Positions 7,819 through 16,326 of a DNA stretch of 27,677 bases are shown here, one piece after another. This DNA is from an uncultured Alphaproteobacteria bacterium (GTDB lineage: Bacteria; Pseudomonadota; Alphaproteobacteria; Rhizobiales; Ancalomicrobiaceae). The notes beneath the pieces are model-generated. The model was not told where the DNA came from. It saw nothing but the letters and a program-made list of their open reading frames with translations, and ran no database searches. The stretch spans positions 1-27,677 of the forward strand of contig CALBKH010000064.1 in the NCBI GenBank assembly GCA_937892955.1, given 5' to 3'. Each line of letters starts with the position of its first letter. Position 1 is the first letter of the stretch. The position numbers were made by a program, and so were the translations under genes.

Positions 7819-9297
7819 CACCAGACGTTCGCTCTTCAGGGCTTCCGCCACGCCCGAGCCGCCGGCCTCGTGGTACTCGGCGTCCTCGTTGACGTTCCAC
7901 ACGTCCCAGATGCGCTGACCGGCGAGGATGTTCTCCACCGTCAGCATCGCCGTCATCATGGCGTGGTCCTGATTGTTGTACTTGTGCATGCCGTTGCGGC
8001 CGACGAGATACAGCCCCGGGCAGGTCCGCTCGAGGTCGAGGCGGATCATCGAGACGTGATGCTTGTAGTCGTCGTCGTAGACCGGATAGGCCTTGGGCTG
8101 GCGCACGACACAGGCGTCGACCACCTCGTCCTCGTTCACCAAACCGATCTGGGCGATCTCGCGCTTGGCCAGCGCCACCAGATCCTCGTCCGACGCGGTC
8201 CACATGTCGTCGCCCTCGAAGCAGAAATATTCGAGGCCGAGGCAGGCGAGGTTCGGATCGGGCACCATCTCCGGCGACCAGGACCGGAAATTCTGGACGC
8301 GGCCGACCTTCACCGCCGGATCGTGGATGTAGATCCAGTTGTCGGCGAAGAGATCCTTGCGGGTGGTGATCAGCGCCACCGTGATGAAGTCGCGGTACTT
8401 GAGCGAGCGCGCCGAGAACAGCGACATCGGCCGCGGCGACAGTGCATTGCCGAGTTCGCGGATCGGCGCCGACGAGATCACGTGATGCGCCGTCCAGCTC
8501 TCCTCGGACCCGTCCTCGGCGGTGGCGGTGACGGTCCAGATGCCGGTCTTCTCGTCGCGCGAGAGCTTCGACAGGGTGCGGCCCATGACGATCTCGCCAC
8601 CCTGGGCGCGGGTCTTGGCGGCGGCCGCCTCCCACATCATGCCCGGGCCCTTGCGCGGATATTCGAAGGATTCGATCAGGGTCTTGATGACCTCGTCGCC
8701 CTCCGCCTTCACCGTCTTGCGGCCGCGGGTGAGCGCGTTCCAAACGGCGGCGCCGAGGTTCAGCCCCTTGATGCGCTGCGCCGCCCAGTCGGCCGAGATC
8801 TCGTCGCAGTTCATGCCCCACACCTTCTCGGTGTAGGTCTTGAAGAAGATGCGGAAGAGACGCTCACCGAACTGGTTGCGCACCCACTGATGGAAGGTCT
8901 TCGGGTTCTCCACCCGATTGATCCGCGCCCAGGCATAGGACAGCACGCAGGCCGCCGACTGGAAGATGCCGAGGTTGGTCAGCGCCTCGAAGGCCTTGAG
9001 CGGATAGGAATAGAACTTCTTGCCGTAGAAGATGCGGCTCGAACGCGGGCGCTCGATGAAATCGTCGGGCAGCAGTTCCTTCCACAGCGCTACCACCTCC
9101 TTCGACTTGGAGAAGAAGCGGTGGCCGCCGATGTCGAAGAGGAAACCCTTGTGGTTCACCGTGCGCGAGATGCCGCCGACGAGGTGGGGATCGCGTTCGA
9201 TGACGACGACCTTCTTGCCCGCCTTGGTCAGAAGATAGGAAGAGGTCAGTCCCGCCGGACCGGCACCGATGACGAGAACGTCGGCATCCACACGCAT
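7801..9297 (-). CDS. FAD-dependent oxidoreductase, UDP-galactopyranose mutase-like
   Basis: 498 residues. The N-terminus is an FAD-binding Rossmann fold (DVLVIGAGPAGLTSSYLL, then VVVIERD). GGISRT and FDIGGHRFFSK follow, a signature shared by UDP-galactopyranose mutase-like and amine-oxidase-like flavoproteins. The C-terminal GLYLVGRNGMHKYNNQDHAMMTA closes the FAD site. Such enzymes often sit beside glycosyltransferases and are thought to rearrange or oxidise nucleotide- or lipid-linked sugars; the true substrate is unknown. The ATG at 9297 is chosen because GAGGG lies nine bases upstream; the ATG at 9306 abuts it with no room. A GT-C-like glycosyltransferase gene lies upstream on the same strand, 228 bases away. 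A decayed copy of its 3' end is found at 5003-5089. Confidence 0.8.
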   Translation of the reverse strand: MRVDADVLVIGAGPAGLTSSYLLTKAGKKVVVIERDPHLVGGISRTVNHKGFLFDIGGHRFFSKSKEVVALWKELLPDDFIERPRSSRIFYGKKFYSYPLKAFEALTNLGIFQSAACVLSYAWARINRVENPKTFHQWVRNQFGERLFRIFFKTYTEKVWGMNCDEISADWAAQRIKGLNLGAAVWNALTRGRKTVKAEGDEVIKTLIESFEYPRKGPGMMWEAAAAKTRAQGGEIVMGRTLSKLSRDEKTGIWTVTATAEDGSEESWTAHHVISSAPIRELGNALSPRPMSLFSARSLKYRDFITVALITTRKDLFADNWIYIHDPAVKVGRVQNFRSWSPEMVPDPNLACLGLEYFCFEGDDMWTASDEDLVALAKREIAQIGLVNEDEVVDACVVRQPKAYPVYDDDYKHHVSMIRLDLERTCPGLYLVGRNGMHKYNNQDHAMMTAMLTVENILAGQRIWDVWNVNEDAEYHEAGGSGVAEALKSERLVPRKVA

Positions 9298-9525
9298 GAT
9301 ACGCATCCCTCGGCCGGGTCGCCCGGCTTCTCGCGGGCGGGGACCGACCCGCCTCGCCCTGCTCGCGGTCGCCGTCACCGGGTTCGTGCGACCCGGGAAG
9401 AGGAAGCCTCCCCCCTGTCGTCGCCGGCCCGGACGGTGCCGCGGCGGTTACCGAGGTCATTATGATTTTAGCGGTCCAAGAAACGGTAAACGTTCGCCGT
9501 TTCCGCCGCATTCGACCGGCTTTGG
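9298..9525. other. Intergenic leader of the flavoprotein gene
   Basis: 228 bases between two minus-strand genes. An AT-rich patch around 9455-9500 carries TAAAAT and CATAAT on the minus strand, possible -10 elements for the flavoprotein gene, but no convincing -35 at the right spacing. I see no other feature. Confidence 0.3.
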
Positions 9526-11388
9526 TCAATCGGAGGTTAACGAGCCGCGCAGGTGCGCATAGGCCGTCGCCGGCAGGACCCGGAAGACCCGGATCGGCCC
9601 GCCGAGGTGGACCTCCTCGAGCCGGCTCGGAACGCGGCCGTCCATGAGCGAGACGAGAAGGCCGTCCGGCGCCTCGTCGCGGGCGGAAGCGGCCGAGGTC
9701 GAGGCGGTGCACAGCGCCACGTAGTCGACCCGCCGCAGGTCGATCAGCGCCAGCGCGTCGTCGGGCTTCGAGCGCAGGATCTTGTCGCCGTCGATGATGC
9801 CGCGCTGCATCCGGTGATAGGGCGCGGTGACGACCGAATGCGGCGTGCCGGCGAGGATCGCCGGACCGATGTTGACCTCCGCCGCGACGAGCCCGGGAGC
9901 GAGCTGCGCCAGCCCCGCATAGTTCGACGCGGTCATGCACGGCGCGCCCGCCCCGGCGCCGGTCGCGCTCGGCGTGGTGTCGTTTCCGGTCGCGGCGGCC
10001 GTCTCGCCCACCCGCTCGGCCTTCCACGACGCCGGCGCGACCTTGGCGACGACGAAGGTGGCGAGCGAGGAGGAGGCGAGCACCGTGGCCACGAGCACCG
10101 TCACCGTCGCCGAGCGGCCCCGGATCTCGCTGTCGCGCGCCAGCCGTCCGGCCGCGGCGGCAATCAGCGGCAGCGACAGCACGTCGGCATAGACTATGGT
10201 GCGGATCTGCAGGAGGCCGATGGCGGTGGCGAGCGCCGCGCAGGCCACGAGGATCCACAGCGGAACCGAGCGGCGCAGCGTCTCGTCGCGAATGAGCAGC
10301 GCCACGGCGATGGCGGCGAAGACCGGCACCAGCAGCGCCACCAGCGCATCGACATGATGCGCGCCGAAGAAGACGTGCCAGGGCTGGACTTCGGTGACGC
10401 CGTCGAGCCAGACGGCCCGCGCCTCGGGCAGCACCTGGGCGAAGGGACCGCGCAGACAGGCCGGTTCCGGCAGGGCGAAGGCGAAGATCGCCAGACCGCC
10501 GATCGCCGCGAGGAAAGCGAGCCGCAACGCCCGGCCGGCGGGCGCGACCACCGCACCGGCGGCGACCCCCGCGCCGCCCACCGCGGCGAGCGCCACGTAG
10601 TTGGCCGAGAGCGCATCGCAGGCGCCCCAGGTCCACAGGCTCGGCGGCAGCGTCGCGACCATCATCGCGATGGTGCCGGCGGCGAGCCCGGCGCCGTAGG
10701 CGATCATCTCGTCGCGCCCGTCCTCGGCCACCCAGTGATGGACGACGGCGAGCGCCGCCAGCACGATCCACGGCAGCGTCTCCATGCCGACCGCCATCAT
10801 CACCGCCGAGGTCGCCGCCAGCGCGACGCCGCGCCGCCGCGACGGCTCGTCGAAGAGGAAGGCGAGAAGCCACAGGGTGAGGGTGATCTGGACGTTGTGA
10901 TGGTCGATGCGGCCGGGCACGAACTGGCCGATCACCGGCGGGCAGGTGGCGGTGAGATAGACCGCCGGCAGCGCCGCCCAGTCGCCGCCGATCCGGCAGG
11001 CGATGCGTCGCACCGCGAACAGCGCCGGGATCAGCTCCAGCGTCGGCCACAGATAGAGCGCCACCTTCTCCGCCGTGGCGGTCGAGACGAAGACCTCGGC
11101 GAGGCGGATCAGGAGGGCGATCGGCAGATCGACGAAGCGCGACCAGTGCATCGGCTGATCGACCGGCGGATCGAGCCGATACTGATGCAGATCGAACCAC
11201 CCCTGACCGGCGAGGAAGTCGCGCACCTCGACGAGGCGCATGGCGTCGTCGGTGTCGCGGAAGACGTCGCCGATGGTGCTCCAGTCGGCGGCGAAATGGG
11301 AGGCGACGAAGGCCCAGGCGACCGCGACGACGAGCCAATGCGGTTTCAGGAACCGCACCAGAAGGTCGGCACGAGGCGCTTCGGTCAT
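9526..11388 (-). CDS. Polytopic GT-C-like membrane glycosyltransferase
   Basis: 620 residues. A first transmembrane helix is followed by an extracytoplasmic loop with paired acids (FRDTDDAMRLVEVRDFLAGQGWFD), then PMHWSRFVDLPIA, about ten more hydrophobic segments, and a C-terminal soluble part of roughly 150 residues. The DD-containing first loop and the later GRIDHHNVQ motif recall GT-C enzymes (STT3/PMT type), which use polyprenyl-phosphate sugars on the outer face of the membrane. No narrower family is recognised. The ATG at 11388 is used because everything upstream is charged and non-membrane; its Shine-Dalgarno is weak. It lies upstream of the sugar-mutase-like flavoprotein gene on the same strand and may act with it. 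It is divergent from the sulfurtransferase pair. Confidence 0.65.
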   Translation of the reverse strand: MTEAPRADLLVRFLKPHWLVVAVAWAFVASHFAADWSTIGDVFRDTDDAMRLVEVRDFLAGQGWFDLHQYRLDPPVDQPMHWSRFVDLPIALLIRLAEVFVSTATAEKVALYLWPTLELIPALFAVRRIACRIGGDWAALPAVYLTATCPPVIGQFVPGRIDHHNVQITLTLWLLAFLFDEPSRRRGVALAATSAVMMAVGMETLPWIVLAALAVVHHWVAEDGRDEMIAYGAGLAAGTIAMMVATLPPSLWTWGACDALSANYVALAAVGGAGVAAGAVVAPAGRALRLAFLAAIGGLAIFAFALPEPACLRGPFAQVLPEARAVWLDGVTEVQPWHVFFGAHHVDALVALLVPVFAAIAVALLIRDETLRRSVPLWILVACAALATAIGLLQIRTIVYADVLSLPLIAAAAGRLARDSEIRGRSATVTVLVATVLASSSLATFVVAKVAPASWKAERVGETAAATGNDTTPSATGAGAGAPCMTASNYAGLAQLAPGLVAAEVNIGPAILAGTPHSVVTAPYHRMQRGIIDGDKILRSKPDDALALIDLRRVDYVALCTASTSAASARDEAPDGLLVSLMDGRVPSRLEEVHLGGPIRVFRVLPATAYAHLRGSLTSD

Positions 11389-11616
11389 GGAAGGCCGCTC
11401 CAGATGCACGTCGGTCAAGGCTCGCAGTCCCCGGGGTAGAGATCCGTGACCGGGATCTTGACCGGATCGCCTGAATTTTCTGTTTCCCCGAAGCCGATCG
11501 TCGCGCGACCTCCCGACGAAGGCCCGCACCGGCGCCACCGCGGTCCTGCGATTTCACCCTCCCCCCGATCGCCGCGACGCGCTATGGATCGTCGCCCTGA
11601 ACCGCCGAGGATGCCG

Positions 11617-12471
11617 ATGACCGACCGTTCCCGCCTCTTCATCTCCACCGAGGACCTCGCCGCCCGGATCGACGATCCGAAGCTGGTGATCCTCGACGCC
11701 TCCTGGTACTTGCCGACGATGGGGCGCGACGGCACGGCGGAATACGCGACCGGCCGCATCCCCGGCGCACTGCGCTTCGACATCGACACCATCGCCGACA
11801 CCTCGACCGGCCTGCCGCACATGCTGGCCTCGGCCGAGGCCTTCGCGAAGGCGGTCGGCGCACTCGGGATCGGCGACGACTCCTCGATCGTCGTCTACGA
11901 CGGACTGGGCCTCTTCGCCGCGCCGCGGGTGTGGTGGAACCTCGTCGTCTACGGGGCACGCGACGTCCGCGTGCTCGACGGCGGCCTGCCGAAGTGGAAG
12001 ACAGAGGGCCGGCCGATCGAGACCGGCGCCCCGCGCACGCCGACGCCCGCCACCTTCACGCCGATGATCGACGCCGGCCGCATCGCCGATCTCGACGCGG
12101 TGGTGAGCGTGCTCGCCTCCGGCGCCGCGACCGTGGTCGACGCCCGCCCGGCCGAGCGCTTCCGCGGCGAAGCGCCGGAACCGCGTCCGGGCCTGCGCGG
12201 CGGCCACATGCCGGGCGCCAAGAGCGTGCCGTGGATGACGGTGGCGACCGCCGACGGCCGTCTCGCCGACGACGCGACCATCCGCGCCGCCTTCGCCGGC
12301 GTCGATCTCGATCGGCCGATCGTCACCAGCTGCGGCTCCGGCACCTCCGCTGCGGTGCTGTGGATCGCGCTCGAGGCGCTCGGCGTGCCGCGGGCGAAGC
12401 TCGCGCTCTACGACGGAGCGTGGAGCGAATGGGGCGGCCTCGACACGACGGCGGTGGCGACCGGCCCGTGA
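11617..12471 (+). CDS. sseA: 3-mercaptopyruvate sulfurtransferase paralogue 1 (SseA family)
   Basis: 284 residues made of two rhodanese domains (about 1-140 and 155-284). The family moves sulfur from 3-mercaptopyruvate or thiosulfate to thiols or cyanide. The second domain carries the active-site loop with C239 in CGSGTSA; canonical SseA has CGSGVTA, so the loop is slightly altered. Other marks are the R-I-P-G-A and GHMPGA turns and the paired VWW helix. GAGG lies six bases before the ATG at 11617. The 228 bases upstream, shared with the divergent GT-C gene, hold a possible -35 (TTGACC, 11458-11463) with no clear -10. A close paralogue follows 162 bases downstream. Confidence 0.85.
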   Translation: MTDRSRLFISTEDLAARIDDPKLVILDASWYLPTMGRDGTAEYATGRIPGALRFDIDTIADTSTGLPHMLASAEAFAKAVGALGIGDDSSIVVYDGLGLFAAPRVWWNLVVYGARDVRVLDGGLPKWKTEGRPIETGAPRTPTPATFTPMIDAGRIADLDAVVSVLASGAATVVDARPAERFRGEAPEPRPGLRGGHMPGAKSVPWMTVATADGRLADDATIRAAFAGVDLDRPIVTSCGSGTSAAVLWIALEALGVPRAKLALYDGAWSEWGGLDTTAVATGP

Positions 12472-12633
12472 GGCCTGATCCGGATCGCCGGCTCCGCCTG
12501 CGACGCCGCGTCACCCTCCGGGGGCGGCATCGCACGGCATTTTGAACGGCCGCGATCGGTCGACTTCGGTTAGATGCGGCGAACCCCGTTTCGCCGACAT
12601 GACCGCGCCGCGCGCGCCCCGACCGAGGACCGC

Positions 12634-13482
12634 ATGACCGATCGATCGCAGCTCTTCATCACCACCGAGGACCTCGCCGCCAAGCTCGACGACCCGAACC
12701 TGCGGGTCGTCGACGGCTCCTGGTACCAGCCGACGGTGCCGCGCGACGCGATCGTCGAATACGAGATCCGGCGCATTCCGGGCGCGGTCTATTTCGACAT
12801 CGACGTCATCGCCGACACCTCGACCAGCCTGCCGCACATGCTGCCGGCCGCCGAAAGCTTCGAGCGGATGGCGGGCGAACTCGGGCTTTCCGAGACCAAC
12901 GAGATCGTCGTCTACGACGGCGCCGGCATCGCCTCCGCGCCGCGGGTGTGGTGGATGTTGCGCCACTACGGCGCCAAGAACGTGCGCATTCTCGAAGGCG
13001 GCTTCGAACGCTGGATGCGCGAACGCCGGCCGATGGACCGCGACGACCCGCTGCCGCCGAAGCCGAGCGTGTTCCACGCCACGATCGACCCCACCATGCT
13101 CACCGACATGGCGACCGTCGCCCGCCACCTCGCCGAGAAGACGGCGACGGTGATCGACACGCGGCCGACCGACCGCTTCACCGGCGAGGCGCCGGAGCCG
13201 CGCGAGGGCATCCCCTCCGGCCACATGCCGGGGGCGCTGGGCATCGCCGCCGGCGGTTTCGTCAAGGGCCTCGACCTCGTCGACGAGGCGACCGTCCGCT
13301 CGGTACTCGCCGGCGTCGACCTCGAAAAGCCGATCGTCTGCACCTGCGGCTCGGGCGTCACCGCCTCGATCCTGTGGCTGGCGCTCGTCGCCATCGGCGT
13401 GCCGGAGGAGCGGCTGACGCTCTACGACGGCTCGTGGAGCGAATGGGCGACCAGGGGCGGGGCGATCGTCACCGGTCCGTGA
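12634..13482 (+). CDS. sseA: 3-mercaptopyruvate sulfurtransferase paralogue 2 (SseA family)
   Basis: 282 residues, collinear with the preceding gene along its whole length and by eye about half identical. The active-site loop is the canonical CGSGVTA with catalytic C238. A second cysteine, C236, sits just before it (CTCGSG) and is absent from paralogue 1. GAGG lies five bases before the ATG. Its last 14 bases overlap the convergent TetR gene. Of the two paralogues this one keeps the textbook MST loop, so it is the better candidate for the housekeeping enzyme. Tandem duplication followed by divergence is the simplest origin. Confidence 0.87.
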   Translation: MTDRSQLFITTEDLAAKLDDPNLRVVDGSWYQPTVPRDAIVEYEIRRIPGAVYFDIDVIADTSTSLPHMLPAAESFERMAGELGLSETNEIVVYDGAGIASAPRVWWMLRHYGAKNVRILEGGFERWMRERRPMDRDDPLPPKPSVFHATIDPTMLTDMATVARHLAEKTATVIDTRPTDRFTGEAPEPREGIPSGHMPGALGIAAGGFVKGLDLVDEATVRSVLAGVDLEKPIVCTCGSGVTASILWLALVAIGVPEERLTLYDGSWSEWATRGGAIVTGP

Positions 13483-14143
13483 CGCCGGACGCGCCGGGCC
13501 GCGCCGCGATCCCGCCGAGGATCATGTCGAGGAGCAGCCGCCGATCGGCCGGCGGGGCCTCACCGGGCGTCGCCACCTCGCGGATCTGACCGTCGAGGGT
13601 CAGCACGGCGTGGCCGTGCACCGTCGCCCACACCGCCGCGGCGAGCGTCGCGGCCGGGCGATCGGCGCGCAACGTGCCGTCCTCCTGTCCGGCGGCGACG
13701 AGGACGACGAGGCTCGCCAGCGCGCGGTTCGCGGCTTCCGCGAGCCCCGGATGGCGGGTCGCGTCGCAGAGTTCGGCGAGGAACATCACCCGATAGGCGC
13801 CGGGATGGCGCTCGGCGAAGTCGAGATAGGCGAGGCCGGTCTTGTCCAGCGATGCGACCACGTCGACCGCCCCGTCGCGACGGACGATCGCCGCCTCGAT
13901 CGCCTTGGTCAGGCGAGTGAAACCGCGCGCGGCGATCTCGGCGAGGAGATCGGCCTTGGCGGCGAAGTGGCGATAGGCGGCGGTGTGGCTGACGCCGACG
14001 CTCTCGGCGACCTCGCGTAGCGAGAAATCCGGCCCCTTGCGTGCGACGATCAGCGCCGTCGCCGCGGCGACCAGCGCCGTCGGCAGATCGCCATGGTGGA
14101 AGCCGCGCGCCCCCTCGCCCTTCGCCTTCGCACCCGTGGGCAT
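13469..14143 (-). CDS. TetR/AcrR-family repressor
   Basis: 224 residues. The N-terminal helix-turn-helix is clear (FSLREVAESVGVSHTAAYRHFAAKADLLAEIAARGF), and the C-terminal ligand-binding part resembles the WHG-type TetR group. GGAGG precedes the ATG at 14143; upstream in-frame ATGs give only low-complexity Arg/Pro sequence. The gene is divergent from the quinone-reductase gene at 14560, and a large inverted repeat right before that gene is the obvious operator. Most likely it represses the reductase and is relieved by an electrophile or quinone-like ligand; the ligand is a guess. Its 3' end overlaps the sulfurtransferase gene by 14 bases. Confidence 0.88.
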   Translation of the reverse strand: MPTGAKAKGEGARGFHHGDLPTALVAAATALIVARKGPDFSLREVAESVGVSHTAAYRHFAAKADLLAEIAARGFTRLTKAIEAAIVRRDGAVDVVASLDKTGLAYLDFAERHPGAYRVMFLAELCDATRHPGLAEAANRALASLVVLVAAGQEDGTLRADRPAATLAAAVWATVHGHAVLTLDGQIREVATPGEAPPADRRLLLDMILGGIAARPGASGVTDR

Positions 14144-14497
14144 TCCCACCTCCTTCGTCCGGTCTCCCGAACCGCGACCGTCGCGGCGTGGCCGGACCGT
14201 CACCGCCGATGCTCCCCGGAGCATCCCCCTCACCCGGGTCGACGGCCGACCGTCGCGCCGGAACCACGGCACTCATCGTCGGCGGCGACGCGCCGGACCG
14301 CCAACACCCCGGGCGCGCCCGCCGAAATCCGACGACCGACCGCCACCGCCGTCGGGCGAAGGCATCCCGCCGTGCGCGGCCCGCTCCGCTTTCCCCGCCG
14401 CGAACCGGTGACCCGCTTCCGCGGTTCGAGATCCGGTGGCCCGTCTCCGCCGCTCGCGATTCCCTTGCGGTCACGCTGCCGTCGTGGGCATTCGATA
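14144..14497. other. Long leader between the TetR gene and the operator
   Basis: About 350 GC-rich bases with open frames in several phases but none with a ribosome binding site or recognisable product. One small hairpin (14208-14215 with 14218-14225) lies 65 bases upstream of the TetR start. Nothing else is supported. Confidence 0.4.
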
Positions 14498-14550
14498 CCA
14501 TGTTGCCATTGGTCACAAGATCGATCATGATGTGACCAATGGCAACATGG
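14498..14550. promoter_or_regulatory. Double TetR operator: 20-bp perfect inverted repeat
   Basis: Arms 14498-14517 and 14531-14550 are exact reverse complements over 20 bp, separated by 13 bases. Each arm is itself a quasi-palindrome of the form TGTnnCCA-n-TGGnnACA, so four half-sites are present. Two TetR dimers could bind. The right arm ends ten bases before the reductase ATG and reaches into its Shine-Dalgarno, so binding should shut that gene efficiently. The site is over 350 bases from the TetR start. Confidence 0.8.
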
Positions 14551-14559
14551 AGTGAATCG

Positions 14560-15138
14560 ATGGCCAGAATCCTCGTTCTCACCGGCCATCCCCGCGCCGA
14601 GAGTTTCTGCGGCGCCCTCGCCGAGCGTTACGCCGCCGGCGCCCGTGCCGCCGGCCACGAGGTGCGCATGAGAGCCCTCGCCGAGATCCCGGTCGATCTG
14701 GTGCCGCCCGACTATCACCGCGACCAGGATCCGCCGACCGAGTGGGTGGCCGGGCTCCAGACCGATCTCGCCTGGTGCGAGCACTGGGTGATCGTCGCGC
14801 CGATGTGGTGGGGCGGCCTGCCGGCGGCGCTCGAAGCGGTGTTCGACCGGGTGCTGCTGCCCGGTTTCGCCTTCCGCTATCACCGCGAGGGCATGGGCTG
14901 GGACAAACTGATGAAGGGCCGCTCGGCGCGGGTGATCCTGACCATGGACACCCCGCCCTGGGTGCTGCGCTGGTTCTGGGGGCGGCCGATCCTTCGTCGC
15001 CTGAAGACCCAGGTCCTCGGCTTCTGCGGCTTCTCGCCGGCGCGCTTCACCACCCTCGGCGTGGTGCGCAAATCGACGCCGGAAAAACGCGCCGCATGGC
15101 TCGACGAGGCGGAAGCGTTGGGCCGCGCCGGGGCGTGA
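14560..15138 (+). CDS. Flavodoxin-fold NAD(P)H:quinone reductase (KefF/MdaB-like)
   Basis: 192 residues of the flavodoxin-2 family, FMN/FAD enzymes that reduce quinones by two electrons. Seen are the phosphate-binding loop LTGHPRAESFCGALA near the N-terminus, PMWWGGLPAALEAVFDRVLLPGFAF (the central strand and isoalloxazine contact region), and a C-terminal region with GFCGF and TTLGVV. The ATG at 14560 is preceded by GGAGTG about eight bases upstream; an in-frame ATG at 14539 lies inside the operator and is less likely. The double operator directly upstream implies control by the divergent TetR protein, a common arrangement for electrophile-induced reductases. Confidence 0.85.
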   Translation: MARILVLTGHPRAESFCGALAERYAAGARAAGHEVRMRALAEIPVDLVPPDYHRDQDPPTEWVAGLQTDLAWCEHWVIVAPMWWGGLPAALEAVFDRVLLPGFAFRYHREGMGWDKLMKGRSARVILTMDTPPWVLRWFWGRPILRRLKTQVLGFCGFSPARFTTLGVVRKSTPEKRAAWLDEAEALGRAGA

Positions 15139-15288
15139 AGCGGTATTTCGGGGGAGCCGAACCGAGGCCTTTCGCCCACAACATGGTTACGGCGGGAAGA
15201 GACGCCATTCGCCCCGCCTGCGGTGTCCTCGCCCGAAACGAACATCGCACGGCCTCGTCACAACCTCGGAATTCGACCGAACCATTCC

Positions 15289-15398
15289 CCGTCCTCCCCG
15301 GCCGGAGCGAAGCGGAGGGGAAGGGGATCCATCGACCTTTCGACGAGTTGCGACGCCGTTGGGTCCCCTTCCCTCGCTTCGCTCGCCGGGGACGACGG
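15289..15398. repeat. Pair of inverted REP-like palindromic elements
   Basis: 15289-15330 and 15361-15398 are imperfect reverse complements of one unit that begins CCGTCnTCCCCGG, has GAGCGAAGCG at its core and ends GGGGAnCC. Each unit is itself palindromic, and a 30-base spacer separates the two. This is the layout of a REP/BIME-type intergenic element. The surrounding gap (15139-15467) holds no gene that I can support; a run of nine C lies at 15451-15459. Confidence 0.7.
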
Positions 15399-15467
15399 CG
15401 GAATTCGCGTTCCCCGTCTTTCGGAGTTCGCGCACCCGCCGAAACCGGCGCCCCCCCCCGAAACGGC

Positions 15468-15500
15468 GACGGCCGCGCCCGTTTCAGGGGCGCGGCCGTC
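15468..15500 (-). terminator. Terminator hairpin of the aap operon
   Basis: A perfect 13-bp GC-rich stem (15468-15480 with 15488-15500, loop GTTTCAG) starts 23 bases past the stop codon of aapP. It very likely ends the aapJQMP transcript. No long U-run follows. Confidence 0.75.
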
Positions 15501-15523
15501 TTCGAACGGTGAACCGACCCCGC

Positions 15524-16306
15524 TCAGTGCAGGATCTGGCTGAGGAACAGCTTGGTGCGCTCGTGCTTCGGATCGGCGAAGAAGGCGTTCGGCTCGTTCA
15601 TCTCGATGATCTGCCCGGCGTCCATGAAGATCACCCGGTCTGCGACCTGACGGGCGAAGCCCATCTCGTGGGTGACGCAGAGCATGGTCATGCCCTCGTT
15701 GGCGAGGGAGACCATGGTGTCGAGCACCTCTTTCACCATCTCCGGGTCGAGCGCCGAGGTCGGCTCGTCGAACAGCATGATCTTCGGGCTCATGCACAGC
15801 GAGCGGGCGATGGCGACGCGCTGCTGCTGGCCGCCGGACAGCTGGCCGGGATATTTCAGCGCCTGCTCGGGGATGCGCACCCGCTTGAGGTAGTGCATCG
15901 CCACCTCTTCGGCGTCCTTCTTCGCCATCTTCTTCACCCAGATCGGCGCGAGCGTGCAGTTCTCGAGGATCGTCAGGTGGGGGAAGAGGTTGAAGTGCTG
16001 GAACACCATGCCGACGTCGCGGCGGATCTCGTCGATGCGCTTCAGATCGTCGGTGAGCTCGGTGCCGTCGACGACGATGCGGCCGGCCTGATGCTCCTCG
16101 AGCCGGTTGATGCAGCGGATCATCGTCGATTTGCCCGACCCGGACGGGCCGCAGATGACGATCTTCTCGCCCTTCTTCACGGTGAGATCGATGTCCTTGA
16201 GGACGTGGAAATCGCCGTACCACTTGTTGACGCCGATCATGTGGACGGCGGGGGCATCGGTTGCGGCGCTCGCGGAGACGGTCGCGGCGGTGGCGGTGTC
16301 GGACAT
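15524..16306 (-). CDS. aapP: General L-amino-acid ABC transporter, ATP-binding protein
   Basis: 260 residues of a polar-amino-acid ABC ATPase. Walker A is GPSGSGKST, the Q-loop follows in MVFQHFNLFPHLT, the signature is LSGGQQQR, Walker B is IMLFDEP with the D-loop SALD, and the switch His is in CVTHEMGFA. The first 20 residues are an Ala/Thr-rich extension before the conserved start of the domain. The ATG at 16306 is 20 bases past the aapM stop, with GGAAA upstream. It is the last gene of aapJQMP and powers import of a broad range of L-amino acids through AapQ/AapM. Confidence 0.94.
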   Translation of the reverse strand: MSDTATAATVSASAATDAPAVHMIGVNKWYGDFHVLKDIDLTVKKGEKIVICGPSGSGKSTMIRCINRLEEHQAGRIVVDGTELTDDLKRIDEIRRDVGMVFQHFNLFPHLTILENCTLAPIWVKKMAKKDAEEVAMHYLKRVRIPEQALKYPGQLSGGQQQRVAIARSLCMSPKIMLFDEPTSALDPEMVKEVLDTMVSLANEGMTMLCVTHEMGFARQVADRVIFMDAGQIIEMNEPNAFFADPKHERTKLFLSQILH

Positions 16307-16326
16307 GTCGATGTTTCCTTCGCTCG

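Noticed and set aside
9553..11439. Plus-strand open frame of 628 codons opposite the GT-C gene
   Set aside because: Arg/Gly/Asp-rich composition, no start site, and the opposite strand encodes clear transmembrane helices and motifs.
13560..14582. Minus-strand open frame of 340 codons spanning the TetR gene, its leader and the operator
   Set aside because: It runs in another phase of the TetR gene and yields Arg/Gly-rich sequence without a fold or ribosome binding site.
15451..15459. Run of nine C (and eight C at 4976-4983) as phase-variable tracts
   Set aside because: Both are intergenic and not in a promoter spacer or coding frame that I can identify.
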